DNA of 64,000 bases from Acidovorax sp. A79 (lineage in GTDB: Bacteria; Pseudomonadota; Gammaproteobacteria; Burkholderiales; Burkholderiaceae_C): NCBI RefSeq assembly GCF_041154505.1, contig NZ_AP028672.1, forward strand, positions 4,814,501 to 4,878,500. Reading direction: 5' to 3'. The notes beneath the pieces are model-generated. The model did no database searches. It saw only the letters and a program-made list of their open reading frames with translations, and was not told the origin of the DNA. The number at the start of each line of letters is the position of its first letter. Positions within the stretch are counted from its first letter, which is position 1. The position numbers were made by a program, and so were the translations under genes. Below, piece after piece: positions 15,895 through 24,517 of this stretch.

Positions 15895-15923
15895 AGGGCC
15901 CTCGCCATGGCGAGGGCCTTTTT
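15895..15923 (+). terminator. Rho-independent terminator after pmbA
   Basis: GGCCCTCGCC / GGCGAGGGCC stem with a two-base loop followed by TTTTT. Confidence 0.9.
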
Positions 15924-16008
15924 GCATTCGGCCCCTGAACACCGGGCCGCACCGGGCCGCGCGGCCGTGCGCGTCCATCGACGGGACACACGCCGGCATC
16001 ATTGCATG

Positions 16009-16059
16009 TTGACATGATACAGACCTGTATGTAGTATTAAGAACATACAGGTCTGTATC
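16009..16059 (+). promoter_or_regulatory. Sigma-70 promoter with paired TetR-type operators
   Basis: TTGACA (16009-16014) and TAGTAT (16032-16037) are 17 bp apart. Two palindromes ATACAG-NN-CTGTAT lie at 16017-16030, within the spacer, and at 16045-16058, just after the -10. The 16-bp arms GATACAGACCTGTATG and its complement are perfect over 16016-16031 and 16044-16059. A TetR-family dimer pair here would block RNA polymerase. No tetR gene is adjacent. Confidence 0.85.
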
Positions 16060-16078
16060 TATTTCTTGAAAGGTCACC

Positions 16079-17101
16079 ATGCATTCCCCTCTCCAGTCCA
16101 TCGCCGTCTATGGCGCCACGGGCCACACCGGCCAGTTTGTCGTTCGCGAGGCCCGGCTGCGCGGCCTGCCCGTGGTGGCGGTGGGGCGCAGTGCCGCCCG
16201 GCTTGGCGCGTTGTTTCCCTCCGGCGTCGCCTGCCGCGTGGCGGGCCTGGACGACCCCGGCGCGCTCGGGCAGGCCTTCGCGGGCTGCGCGGTGGTCATC
16301 AATTGCGCGGGTCCTTTCCTCGATACCGCGCCCCCGGTGGCGCGGGCCGCGCTGCGGGCCGGCTGCCACTACATCGACGTCACGGCGGAGCAGCCCAGCG
16401 CGCAGGCGAGCTTTGCCGACCTGGATGCGCCAGCGCGGGCCGCCGGGCGGGTGGTGATGCCGGCCGCCGGCTTCTATGGAGGGCTGGCCGATCTGCTGGC
16501 CAGCGCGCTGGCCTCGGCGGGGCGCATTGACGAGATCACGGTGGCCATGGGGCTGGACCGCTGGTGGCCCACCGCGGGCACCCGCGAGACGGGCGAGCGC
16601 AACAAGGCGCCGCGCCAGGTGGTCCAGGGCGGTGCCCTGGTGCCCCTGGTCCCGTCGTCCGATGTGCCGGACTGGACCTTCGCGCCGCCGCTCGGGACGT
16701 ATCCGATGGTGGAGCTGCCGTTCAGCGAAACGATCACGCTCGCGCACCATCTGCGGGCCGACACGATCCGTTCGTTCCTGAACCGCTCGGCGCTCGCGGA
16801 CATCCGCGATGCGGCGACGCCGCCGCCCACGGCGGTGGACGGCAGCGGCCGGTCGGCGCAGCGCTTCGAGCTGGCGGTGCGGCTTGTGCAGAACGGGCAG
16901 GCCCGCACGGCGGGCGTGCGCGGGCAGGACATCTATGCCGTGACGGCGCCCCTGGTGATCGAGGCGGCGCAGCGCCTGATGGCACCGTCGTTCCAGCGCA
17001 GTGGGGCACTGGCCCTGGGGCAGGCCGTGGACCCCGCGGACACGCTGCGCTCGCTGCACGGCCGGGCCCTGGAGGTCTTCGGCGACGCGCTGCCGCGCTG
17101 A
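16079..17101 (+). CDS. Saccharopine dehydrogenase-like NAD(P)-binding oxidoreductase
   Basis: 340-residue protein with an N-terminal Rossmann fold (VYGATGHTGQFVVREA, about 9-25), ADP-binding strand VVINCAGPF (about 79) and the YIDVTAEQ segment typical of the saccharopine dehydrogenase / trans-acting enoyl reductase superfamily. The substrate is unknown. It stands alone on the plus strand, directly behind the promoter with two TetR-type operators, so it is probably induced by a small hydrophobic ligand or lipid-like molecule (inference). The ATG follows AAAGGTCACC. Confidence 0.8.
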   Translation: MHSPLQSIAVYGATGHTGQFVVREARLRGLPVVAVGRSAARLGALFPSGVACRVAGLDDPGALGQAFAGCAVVINCAGPFLDTAPPVARAALRAGCHYIDVTAEQPSAQASFADLDAPARAAGRVVMPAAGFYGGLADLLASALASAGRIDEITVAMGLDRWWPTAGTRETGERNKAPRQVVQGGALVPLVPSSDVPDWTFAPPLGTYPMVELPFSETITLAHHLRADTIRSFLNRSALADIRDAATPPPTAVDGSGRSAQRFELAVRLVQNGQARTAGVRGQDIYAVTAPLVIEAAQRLMAPSFQRSGALALGQAVDPADTLRSLHGRALEVFGDALPR

Positions 17102-17119
17102 GGCGAAGACAGGCCGGGC

Positions 17120-17926
17120 TCAATAGGCGGCCGCCGCGCCGCCGGGCGGCGCCTTCGGCCCGCTGCCGCCGAAGTGGGCCCGCAGCCTGCGTGCCGCGTT
17201 GGCGAACATCAGCACATCCACGCCCACGGCCACGAAGGTGCAGCCCAGGTCGAGGTAGCGCTGCGCCAGCGTGGGGTCGGAGGTGAGGGTGCCCGCGGCC
17301 TTGCCGCTGGCGATGATGGTCCGCATGGCGCCTTCGATGGCCGCCTGCACCTCGGGGTGGCCGGGATTGCCCCGGTGGCCCATGGAGGCGGCGAGGTCGG
17401 CCGGGCCGATGAACACGCCATGCACGCCGTCCACGGCGCAGATGGCGCCGAGGTTGGCCAGCGCCGTGGTGGTCTCGGCCTGCACCAGCAGGCACACCTC
17501 GTCGTCCGCGATGTTCAGGTAGTCGGTGCGGGCGCTCCACTGCGACGCGCGGCCCACGGCGCTGCCCACGCCCCGGATGCCCAGCGGCGGGTAGCGCGTG
17601 GCCGCCACGATGCCCCGTGCCTGTTCGGCGGTGTCCACCATGGGCACGAGCAGGGTCGTGGCGCCGATGTCCAGCATCTGCTTGATCAGGGCCGTGCTGC
17701 CTTCCACCACGCGCACCACCGGCTGCGACGCGTGGGCGGCCACCGACTGCAGCGCGGCCAGGGTGCTGCGCACGTCATTGGGCGCGTGCTCGCCGTCGAT
17801 CAAGAGCCAGTCGTAGCCACAGGTGGCGGCGGCTTCCGCCAGGTACGGGGCGGCCATGGAGAGCCACAGGCCGATTTGCGGGTGGCGGCCGGCGAGCGCG
17901 GCCTTGAAGGGGTTGTGTGCGGGCAT
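17120..17926 (-). CDS. HpcH/HpaI family aldolase (2-keto-3-deoxy-glucarate or 4-hydroxy-2-oxoheptanedioate type)
   Basis: Class II pyruvate aldolase of 268 residues starting MPAHNPFKAALAG. Family signatures: LLIDGEHAPND (about 41-51), VVRVVEGS, LVPMVDTAEQA (about 95), LVQAETTTALANL (about 146) and FIGPADLAASMG (about 172). With the GarD-like dehydratase downstream in the same direction of study, a GarL role (5-keto-4-deoxy-glucarate to pyruvate and tartronate semialdehyde) is the likeliest, but HpaI specificity cannot be excluded. It is the last gene of the minus-strand operon read from the Bug gene at 22113, with 59 nt to the preceding dehydrogenase. Confidence 0.88.
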   Translation of the reverse strand: MPAHNPFKAALAGRHPQIGLWLSMAAPYLAEAAATCGYDWLLIDGEHAPNDVRSTLAALQSVAAHASQPVVRVVEGSTALIKQMLDIGATTLLVPMVDTAEQARGIVAATRYPPLGIRGVGSAVGRASQWSARTDYLNIADDEVCLLVQAETTTALANLGAICAVDGVHGVFIGPADLAASMGHRGNPGHPEVQAAIEGAMRTIIASGKAAGTLTSDPTLAQRYLDLGCTFVAVGVDVLMFANAARRLRAHFGGSGPKAPPGGAAAAY

Positions 17927-17985
17927 GGGATTCCTTGTGGGAGGGGAGCTGGGCGCCGCATGCGGCGCCGCGCGAAAGCTGCGGG

Positions 17986-19455
17986 TCAATCGAGCCCGCC
18001 CTGGCAGACGTACTTGGTGTGCAGGTAGTCGTCGAGGCCGTGCGTGGAGCCCTCGCGGCCGTAGCCCGACTCCTTCACGCCGCCAAACGGCGCGGCCTCC
18101 GCCGCCAGCGCCCCTTCGTTGACGCCCACGATGCCCGTCTCCAGCGCATCGGCCACGCGCCAGATGCGGCGCACGTCCTGGCTGTAGAAGTACGCGGCCA
18201 GCCCGAAGGGCGTGTCGTTGGCGGCGGCGATCACTTCCTCTTCGGTGTCGAACACGGTCAGCGGCGCCACGGGGCCGAAGGTCTCTTCGCAGGCGCAGGC
18301 CATGGTGGCGTCGGCGCCGGCGAGCACGGTGGGCGCGTAGTAGGTGGCGCCCAGCTCGGCCAGGCGCCTGCCGCCCGTGAGCACCTTCGCCCCCTTGGCC
18401 ACCGCGTCATTCACGTGGCGCTCGATCTTCTGCACGGCGCGGCCGTTGATCATGGGGCCGATCTGCGAGGCCGGGTCGCTGGCCGGGCCGACCTGCAGCG
18501 CCGCCACGCGCGCCGCGAGCTGGTGGGCGAACGCCTCGAACACGCGGCGCTGCACGAACACGCGGTTGGGGCACACGCAGGTCTGGCCGCCGTTCCTGAA
18601 CTTGGCGGCCATGAAGCCGTCCACGGCGGCGCCGACGTCGGCGTCCTCGAACACGATGAAGGGCGCGTTGCCGCCGAGTTCGAGAGAGAGTTTCTTGAGC
18701 GTCTCCGCGCTGCGCCGCGCCAGGTGCTTGCCCACGGGGGTGGAGCCCGTGAAGGTGATCTTGCGCACGCGGCTGTCGTCGAGCCACACGTCCACCACCT
18801 CGGGCGTCTTCTCGCGCGAGGCGGTGACGATGTTGAGCACCCCCGGCGGCACGCCGGCCTCGTGCGCGAGCAGCACCAGGGCCAGGGAGGTCAGCGGCGT
18901 GTCCTCGGCGGGCTTGCAGACCACGGTGCAGCCGGCGGCCAGGGCCGGGGCGATCTTGCGCGCGATCATCGCGGCCGGGAAGTTCCACGGCGTGATGGCG
19001 GCCACCACGCCCACGGGCTCGCGCAGGGCGAACATGCGCCGGCCCGGCACCGGCGCGGGGATGACCTCGCCGTTCATGCGCGTGGCCTCTTCGGCGAACC
19101 ATTCGATGTAGCTGGCGGCGTAGGCCACTTCGCCCTTGCCCTCGGCCAGGGGCTTGCCCTGCTCGCGCGAGATGAGCTTGCCCAGGTCGTCCTGGTGGGC
19201 CAGCACGAGGTCGTTCCAGTGCTTGATGATGGCGGCGCGCTGCTTGGCGGGCAGCTTGCGCCAGGCGGGAAATGCGGCGTGGGCCGCGTCCAGGGCCGCC
19301 AGCGCATCGCCAGCGCCGGAGTCCGGCACGCAAGCGATGGTGTCGCCGGTGGCGGGGTCGGTCACGTCAAGCCGGGCGCCGGTGGCCACGGTCCATTCGC
19401 CACCGATGAAGTTGGCGCTGCGGATCAGCGCGGGGCGGGTGAGGGTCAGGGGCAT
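17986..19455 (-). CDS. gabD: NAD(P)-dependent succinate/ketoglutarate-semialdehyde dehydrogenase
   Basis: 489-residue aldehyde dehydrogenase with ITPWNFPAAMIARKIAPAL (about 150), FTGSTPVGKHLA (about 229), general base Glu in LELGGNAPFIV (about 252), catalytic Cys in GGQTCVCPNRV (about 286) and ETFGPVAP (about 387). It groups by sight with GabD-type semialdehyde dehydrogenases. In a sugar-diacid operon the substrate is probably alpha-ketoglutarate semialdehyde or tartronate semialdehyde rather than GABA-derived succinate semialdehyde (inference). Start at ATG 19455. Confidence 0.85.
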   Translation of the reverse strand: MPLTLTRPALIRSANFIGGEWTVATGARLDVTDPATGDTIACVPDSGAGDALAALDAAHAAFPAWRKLPAKQRAAIIKHWNDLVLAHQDDLGKLISREQGKPLAEGKGEVAYAASYIEWFAEEATRMNGEVIPAPVPGRRMFALREPVGVVAAITPWNFPAAMIARKIAPALAAGCTVVCKPAEDTPLTSLALVLLAHEAGVPPGVLNIVTASREKTPEVVDVWLDDSRVRKITFTGSTPVGKHLARRSAETLKKLSLELGGNAPFIVFEDADVGAAVDGFMAAKFRNGGQTCVCPNRVFVQRRVFEAFAHQLAARVAALQVGPASDPASQIGPMINGRAVQKIERHVNDAVAKGAKVLTGGRRLAELGATYYAPTVLAGADATMACACEETFGPVAPLTVFDTEEEVIAAANDTPFGLAAYFYSQDVRRIWRVADALETGIVGVNEGALAAEAAPFGGVKESGYGREGSTHGLDDYLHTKYVCQGGLD

Positions 19456-19461
19456 GGTTTT

Positions 19462-19516
19462 CAATGAAATAGGCCGAAAGCGCTTGTTCAACAAGCGCAA
19501 GATGCTATGTTTTTGG
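19462..19516. repeat. Family I palindrome, degenerate copy
   Basis: AAGCGCTTGTTCAACAAGCGC with flanking AATGAAATA and GATGCTATGTTTTT. Lies in the 71-bp gap between the dehydratase and dehydrogenase genes inside an operon. Confidence 0.7.
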
Positions 19517-19526
19517 GAGCAAATTC

Positions 19527-21074
19527 TCAGGACACGATGCCCAGGTGCCAGGGCACGAACTCGTGGTCGCCCAGGCCCAGGGCCTCGCTCTTGGTGGCCT
19601 CGCCGCTCGCGTGGCGCAGGATCTGCTCGAAGATCTTCCGGCCCATCTCGGGCACGCTGCATTCGCCGTCCACGATCACGCCGCAGTTGATGTCCATGTC
19701 CTCTTCGAGGCGCTGGTACATGGGCGTGTTGCTGGCCAGCTTGATGGTGGGCGCGGGCTTGCTGCCGAACATGGAGCCGCGCCCCGTGGTGAAGCAGATG
19801 AGCTGCGCGCCGCTGGCGATCTGGCCGGTGGAGGCCACGGGGTCGTAGCCGGGCGAGTCCATGAACACGAAGCCATGCTCGGTGATGGGTTCGGCGTATT
19901 CGTACACCGCGCGCAGCGGCGTGGTGCCGCCCTTCATGGCCGAGCCCAGCGACTTCTCGAAGATGTTGGCCAGGCCGCCGGCCTGGTTGCCATGGCCCAC
20001 CACGCCGTTGAACTGGGCGTTCTGGCCCGCGGTGTAGCGTTCCCACCAGGCCAGGCGGTCCAGCAGCTTCTGGCCCACGGCGGGGCTGATGGCGCGGCGC
20101 GTGAGCATGAACTCCACGCCGTGGATCTCGGGCGTTTCCGACAGGATGGCCGTGCCGCCGTGGCGCACCAGGATGTCCATGGCCGCGCCCAGCGCGGGGT
20201 TGGCGGTGATGCCCGAGAAACCGTCCGAGCCGCCGCATTCCAGTCCGATCTTGAGGTGGCTCGCGCTCACGGTGCTGCGCCGCGCCTGGTTGGCGATGGG
20301 CAGCATCTCCTCGATGGCCGCGATGCCCGCCGCGATGGTGGCGCGCGTGCCGCCCACGTCCTGCATCACCAGCGTGCGCATGAGCTTGCCTTCCTGCAGC
20401 CCTTGCGACTCCACCAGGGAGGCGACCTGGTTGCGCTCGCAGCCCAGGCCCACGATGAGCACGCCCGCCAGGTTGGGGTGGCGCGCATAGCCCGCCAGCG
20501 TGCGGCGCAGCACGTCGAAGTGCTCGCTGGGCGAGGACATGCCGCAGCCGCTGGTCTGCGCGAAGGCGGCCACGCCGTCCACGTGCGGAAAGTCGGCCAG
20601 GCGCTCGGGCGTGAAGTGCGCGGCGATGTTCTTGATCACGGTGGCCGAGCAGTTCACCGACGACAGGATGCCGATGAAGTTGCGCGTGCCCACGCCGCCG
20701 TCCGCGCGCACGAAGCCCTGGAAGGTGGCGCGCTCGCCCTCGGGCACGTACGCCACGGGCCGCACGTCGGCGCCAAACGCCGGGTCGCGGTAGTGCTCCA
20801 CCAGCCGCAGGTTGTGGCTGTGCACGTAGTCGCCGGGCTCCAGGTCGCGCGTGGCGACGCCGATCACGGTGTCGTACTTCTTGACCTGCTCGCCCTCGGC
20901 GATGCGGCGCGCGGCGATCTTGTGGCCCGCGGGCACCTGGGCGCGCGTGCGCACGCCGAGTTCGGGAATCTCCTGCCCCAGCGCCAGCGCCGTCTTGGCG
21001 ACGAGCACGTTGTCGTGGGGGTGCAGGTGCAGCAGCGGGCTGGCGAGCAGGCCGGGGGCCGTGGGGGCGTTCAT
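19527..21074 (-). CDS. garD: GarD/UxaA family sugar-acid dehydratase (galactarate/altronate dehydratase-like)
   Basis: 515-residue lyase with the N-terminal SAF-type domain (HDNVLVAKTALALGQEI, about 20-36) and the UxaA catalytic domain: ADGGVGTRNFIGILSSVNCSA (the GTRN box, about 128), TSGCGMSS (about 173), GLGCERNQ (about 207), LKIGLECGGSDGFSGIT (about 277) and CFTTGRGSMFGSKPAPTIKL (about 438), which hold the metal/Fe-S ligands of this family. It likely dehydrates galactarate or glucarate to 5-keto-4-deoxy-glucarate, the substrate for the aldolase at 17120. Specificity is inferred from context. Confidence 0.85.
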   Translation of the reverse strand: MNAPTAPGLLASPLLHLHPHDNVLVAKTALALGQEIPELGVRTRAQVPAGHKIAARRIAEGEQVKKYDTVIGVATRDLEPGDYVHSHNLRLVEHYRDPAFGADVRPVAYVPEGERATFQGFVRADGGVGTRNFIGILSSVNCSATVIKNIAAHFTPERLADFPHVDGVAAFAQTSGCGMSSPSEHFDVLRRTLAGYARHPNLAGVLIVGLGCERNQVASLVESQGLQEGKLMRTLVMQDVGGTRATIAAGIAAIEEMLPIANQARRSTVSASHLKIGLECGGSDGFSGITANPALGAAMDILVRHGGTAILSETPEIHGVEFMLTRRAISPAVGQKLLDRLAWWERYTAGQNAQFNGVVGHGNQAGGLANIFEKSLGSAMKGGTTPLRAVYEYAEPITEHGFVFMDSPGYDPVASTGQIASGAQLICFTTGRGSMFGSKPAPTIKLASNTPMYQRLEEDMDINCGVIVDGECSVPEMGRKIFEQILRHASGEATKSEALGLGDHEFVPWHLGIVS

Positions 21075-21117
21075 CGTGGGCCTTGTGGTGGGGGTGTGAT
21101 TCTGGTGGCTGCGGGGC

Positions 21118-22113
21118 TCAACTGCGCATCAGCTCTCGCAGCTTGAGTTTTTCGATGAGCACGGTCTCCTTGGCGTAGACCGTGTTCACGTACTTTTCGT
21201 AGTCAGGGCCGTCCAGGTACAGCAGCGGCGCGTCGAGCTTGTCGGCCACGGCCTTGAATTCGGGGCTGGCCACGGCCTGCTTGAAGGCTTCACGCAGCCG
21301 GGCGGCGATGGCGGGGTCCAGGCCCCGGGGCGCGCCGATGCCGTTGGGAGCGTCCACCACCACGTCATAACCGGATTCGCGCAGCGTCGGGACCTCCTTG
21401 AAGCGGGCCGTGCGCTGCTCGCCCCAGGTGGCCAGCAGGCGCAGCTTGCCGGCCTCCACATGCGGCGCCCACGAGCTGGAGTCGGCGAGCGCGTCCACGT
21501 GGCCGCCCAGCACGCCCTGCAGCGCCTCGGCGCCGCCCTTGTAGGGCACGTGGTTGAGCTGGATGCCCGCGGCGCCCGCGAACTCCTCCATGCCCACATG
21601 CGTGGCGCCGCCCACGCCGGCGTGGGCATAGGTCACCTTGCCGGGGTGGGCCTTGGCGTGCTGCACGAAGTCCTTGAGCGTCTTGAACGGCGAGCTGGCG
21701 GGCACGGCGATGCCGAAGGTCTGGCCCGAGGTGCGCGCGAGGTAGGTGAAGTCCTTGCGCGGGTCGGCCTGCAGCGTGCCCAGCTGCGAGAAGCGCGTGA
21801 CCGAGATCGGGATCTGGCCGACGGTGTAGCCGTCGGGCCTGGCCGAGGCCAGCGCCTTGGCGCCGATCATGCCGGACGCGCCCACCTTGTTTTCCACCGC
21901 GATGCTCTGGCCCAGCACCCGGCCCGCCACCGCGCACAGCGCGCGCATCGACTGGTCGGCCGTGCCGCCCGCGGGCCAGGGGCAGATGAAGGTGAGGGGG
22001 CGCTCGGGCCAGGCCTGGGCGAAAAGGCTGCCGGACGGGGTGGCCGTCAGTGCGCTGGCGCTCAATGCGCCCAGCACGAACTGGCGCCTTGCGATGCGGG
22101 GGGTGTTGTGCAT
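21118..22113 (-). CDS. Bug family (TctC-like) periplasmic substrate-binding protein
   Basis: 331-residue extracytoplasmic receptor of the tripartite tricarboxylate family. A twin-arginine-like leader (MHNTPRIARRQFVLGALSAS) is followed by WPERPLTFICPWPAGGTADQSMR, the two-loop carboxylate-binding signature, and the second motif TYAHAGVGGATHVGMEEFAG (about 153-172). No TctA/TctB membrane genes are nearby, as is common for Bug proteins in Burkholderiales. It is the first gene of the minus-strand catabolic operon and probably binds the sugar diacid or a related carboxylate. Confidence 0.9.
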   Translation of the reverse strand: MHNTPRIARRQFVLGALSASALTATPSGSLFAQAWPERPLTFICPWPAGGTADQSMRALCAVAGRVLGQSIAVENKVGASGMIGAKALASARPDGYTVGQIPISVTRFSQLGTLQADPRKDFTYLARTSGQTFGIAVPASSPFKTLKDFVQHAKAHPGKVTYAHAGVGGATHVGMEEFAGAAGIQLNHVPYKGGAEALQGVLGGHVDALADSSSWAPHVEAGKLRLLATWGEQRTARFKEVPTLRESGYDVVVDAPNGIGAPRGLDPAIAARLREAFKQAVASPEFKAVADKLDAPLLYLDGPDYEKYVNTVYAKETVLIEKLKLRELMRS

Positions 22114-22176
22114 GCCTGTCTCCTGTTGTTTGTGGGGTCGGGAGCCGCCATTGTTCAGAACCGGTGCATAACAATC

Positions 22177-22203
22177 CAATGAAGATATGGACTGGCTTCA
22201 TTG
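22177..22203. promoter_or_regulatory. LysR-type operator between Bug gene and its divergent regulator
   Basis: A perfect inverted repeat CAATGAAG-N11-CTTCATTG, containing the T-N11-A pattern of LysR sites, lies 42 bp before the LysR start and 64 bp before the Bug start. Confidence 0.75.
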
Positions 22204-22244
22204 CCTTGAAGTAATGTATCGAGCCCGCCAGAAAGAAGACCACG

Positions 22245-23204
22245 ATGGCCAAGATCGACCGCGTACTGCGCTCCAACCTCAAGCTGCGCCACCTGCAGAT
22301 GCTCGTGGCGCTCGACCAGTTCCGCCACCTGGGCCGCGCGGCGGAGTTCCTGTCGGTCACGCAGCCGGCGGTCTCCAAGACGCTGGCCGAGATCGAGCGC
22401 ATGTTCGGCCTGCCGCTGTTCGAGCGCTCCACGCGCGGCACCGAGCCCACGGCCGCGGGCGCGAGCGTGGTGCGCTTCGCCCGTTCGGTGCTGGCGGGGT
22501 ATGACCGCACGCGCGACGAAATCGCCGCCGAGGCCAGTGGTGCCGTGGGCCGCACCAGCGTGGGGGCCATGGTGGCGGCCACGCCGGTGCTGCTGGCGCA
22601 GGCGGTGGAGCTGCTCAAGGCGCGGTCCCGCCGCACCACGGTGCTGATCGACGAAGGGGACCTCACGCGCCTGCTGCCCAAGCTGCGCCTGGGCGAGCTG
22701 GACCTGTTCGTGGGCCGCCTGGAGCCCGGCTATGCCTCGCCCGACCTGGAGACCGAGGCCCTGTATGGCGACCCCATGGTGGCCGTGGCGCACCCCACGC
22801 ACCCTTTGGCCCGCAAGCGCAAGGTCGGGTGGGCCGAGGTGGCCGCGCAGCCGTGCGTGCTGCCCCCACCCTGGGCGTCGCTGCGGGTGAAGCTGGAACA
22901 GCAGTTCTTCGCGCACGGCCTGCACCCGCCGCAGGACATCATCGAATCGGCGTCCTTCCTGTCGCAGATCAGCTTCGTCCAGCAGCGCGGCGCCGTGGCC
23001 TTCATGGCGCGCACGGTGGGCCGGCATTACGCCGCGCAGGGGCTGGTGGCCGTGCTTGCGCTGCCCGTGCCGGTGGACCTGCCTCCCGTGGGGCTGATCA
23101 CGCTGCGCGGGCAAAGGCCCACACCCACCACGGGATTGCTGGTGGAATGCTTGCGGGAGGTGGCTGCGGGCATCCAGGGAAAGGGAACGCGGCGGCCGCG
23201 GTGA
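22245..23204 (+). CDS. LysR family transcriptional regulator (divergent to sugar-acid operon)
   Basis: 319 residues: winged helix-turn-helix at about 12-70 (RHLGRAAEFLSVTQPAVSKTL) and a LysR effector-binding domain. The N-terminus LRHLQMLVALDQFRHLGRAA resembles the PcaQ/GbpR subgroup that senses aromatic or sugar acids. The gene is divergent from the Bug-garD-gabD-aldolase operon with an inverted-repeat operator between them, so it most likely controls that operon and itself. The effector is unknown. Confidence 0.9.
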   Translation: MAKIDRVLRSNLKLRHLQMLVALDQFRHLGRAAEFLSVTQPAVSKTLAEIERMFGLPLFERSTRGTEPTAAGASVVRFARSVLAGYDRTRDEIAAEASGAVGRTSVGAMVAATPVLLAQAVELLKARSRRTTVLIDEGDLTRLLPKLRLGELDLFVGRLEPGYASPDLETEALYGDPMVAVAHPTHPLARKRKVGWAEVAAQPCVLPPPWASLRVKLEQQFFAHGLHPPQDIIESASFLSQISFVQQRGAVAFMARTVGRHYAAQGLVAVLALPVPVDLPPVGLITLRGQRPTPTTGLLVECLREVAAGIQGKGTRRPR

Positions 23205-23222
23205 AGGCGATATGCTGTCCTC

Positions 23223-23774
23223 ATGCCGCCCGTGACTCCGGATCTCATTCCCCCGCGCGAAGACCCCGCCGGCCTGCCGTCCACGCCGGACGGGACCGGC
23301 GCGCAGCAGGACCCGGCCCTGCTGCGCCGCCTGCTGCGGGCGAAGGACCACATGGACGCCGCCTCGCACGAAGCGTGGCCGGTGAAGCGGCTGGCCCGGG
23401 TCAGCGGCGTCTCCGACGCCCATTTCGCGCGCTCGTTCCGGCAGGCCTTCGGCATTCCGCCGCACCGCTATTTGCTCACCCGGCGCATCGAGCAGGCGAC
23501 CACGCTGCTGCGGGACACGGACCTTCCCATCACCGAGATCGCCTATGCCACCGGCTGGGAAAGCCTGGGCACTTTCGGCCGCACGTTCCGGGACGTCACC
23601 GGAAAAAGCCCGAGCACCCTGCGCATCGACGCCCGGCACGAGGCGCAGCAGCTGGGCAGCGTGCCCGCCTGTTTTCTGAAGGCCGCGCAGCGCCCGGACC
23701 TTGCCACCGCAGTTTCGGAGAAGCGCCGCCGCCTGGCGGAGGGTACAAACCGGCCCTCAACCAAGGAGATGTGA
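23223..23774 (+). CDS. AraC family transcriptional regulator (short form)
   Basis: 183-residue DNA-binding protein with both AraC helix-turn-helix motifs: VKRLARVSGVSDAHFARSFR (about 55) and ITEIAYATGWESLGTFGRTF (about 104), closing with the TGKSPSTLR signature. There is no N-terminal cupin or other sensor domain, only 35 Pro-rich residues, so ligand sensing is not obvious. Its TGA overlaps the ATG of the next gene by one base, tying it to the VOC protein, which it may regulate. Confidence 0.88.
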   Translation: MPPVTPDLIPPREDPAGLPSTPDGTGAQQDPALLRRLLRAKDHMDAASHEAWPVKRLARVSGVSDAHFARSFRQAFGIPPHRYLLTRRIEQATTLLRDTDLPITEIAYATGWESLGTFGRTFRDVTGKSPSTLRIDARHEAQQLGSVPACFLKAAQRPDLATAVSEKRRRLAEGTNRPSTKEM

Positions 23775-24190
23775 TGAGCCAAGGTATCGGTGTGGTGGGT
23801 GTGTATGTCAACGACCAGGACGAAGCCCTGGCGTTCTATGTCGACAAGCTCGGATTCCGCGTCCACACGGACGTGCGCAATGGTGCCTACCGGTGGCTGA
23901 CGGTGCAGCACCCCGAGCAGCCGGCGTTTCAGCTCGGCCTGTTCACGCCGGGGCCGCCGATGCACGACGAGGCCACGGCCCAGGCGCTGCGCGCCATGGT
24001 GGCCAAGGGGGCGATGCCGCCGCTGGTCCTGCATGTGCGCGACTGCCGCGCCGCATGCGCGCACATGCGCGCCCAGGGCGTGGAGTTCACCCAGGAGCCG
24101 GTGGACCGGTTCGGCCAGGTGGATGCGGGGTTCCGCGACCCGGCGGGCAACGGCTGGAAGATGATCCAGGCCGCGGGAGGCCCGCAATGA
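23774..24190 (+). CDS. VOC (glyoxalase/bleomycin resistance) family protein
   Basis: 138 residues forming one vicinal-oxygen-chelate module pair: VVGVYVNDQDEALAFYVDKL at the N-terminus and FRDPAGNGWKMIQ at the C-terminus. Metal ligands are expected in such folds but the reaction cannot be named from sequence. Translation is probably coupled to the AraC gene upstream (stop/start overlap) and to the small membrane protein downstream (ATGA overlap). An AraC-VOC pair is typical of detoxification loci (inference). Confidence 0.88.
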   Translation: MSQGIGVVGVYVNDQDEALAFYVDKLGFRVHTDVRNGAYRWLTVQHPEQPAFQLGLFTPGPPMHDEATAQALRAMVAKGAMPPLVLHVRDCRAACAHMRAQGVEFTQEPVDRFGQVDAGFRDPAGNGWKMIQAAGGPQ

Positions 24191-24441
24191 GCCGGGGCCA
24201 GGGCGTGCGGCGGTTTCACCGCTGGGCGTCGATGGCCTTCACGCTGGCCGTCGTCGCGAATTTCGCGGCGATGGCCCTGCGGGAGGGCAGCCCGCCGCCC
24301 TGGGTGACCTATGCGCCGCTGCCCCCTCTGGGCCTGCTGCTGCTGACAGGGCTGTACCTGCTGGCGCAGCCCGGCCTCCAGCGGTTCGGGGCGTGGTGGT
24401 CTTCTTCTGCAGGGGCGCGGCCGGCTCCGCCGCCCGTGTGA
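24187..24441 (+). CDS. Small two-helix membrane protein
   Basis: 84 residues starting MSRGQGVRRFHRW with an ATGA overlap to the VOC gene. Two hydrophobic segments are visible, about 15-32 (MAFTLAVVANFAAMAL) and about 42-62 (APLPPLGLLLLTGLYLL), joined by a short Pro-rich loop, with a Ser/Ala/Pro-rich tail. No known family recognised; the layout resembles small DUF membrane proteins that accompany VOC genes. The overlap supports it being a real gene. Confidence 0.65.
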   Translation: MSRGQGVRRFHRWASMAFTLAVVANFAAMALREGSPPPWVTYAPLPPLGLLLLTGLYLLAQPGLQRFGAWWSSSAGARPAPPPV

Positions 24442-24517
24442 ACCCACGCCGGCACTGCGCGCGGCCCGGCGCAAATGCCGTGCGCGGGCACGCGCCCCGG
24501 GGGCGCGGGGCGAGGGC

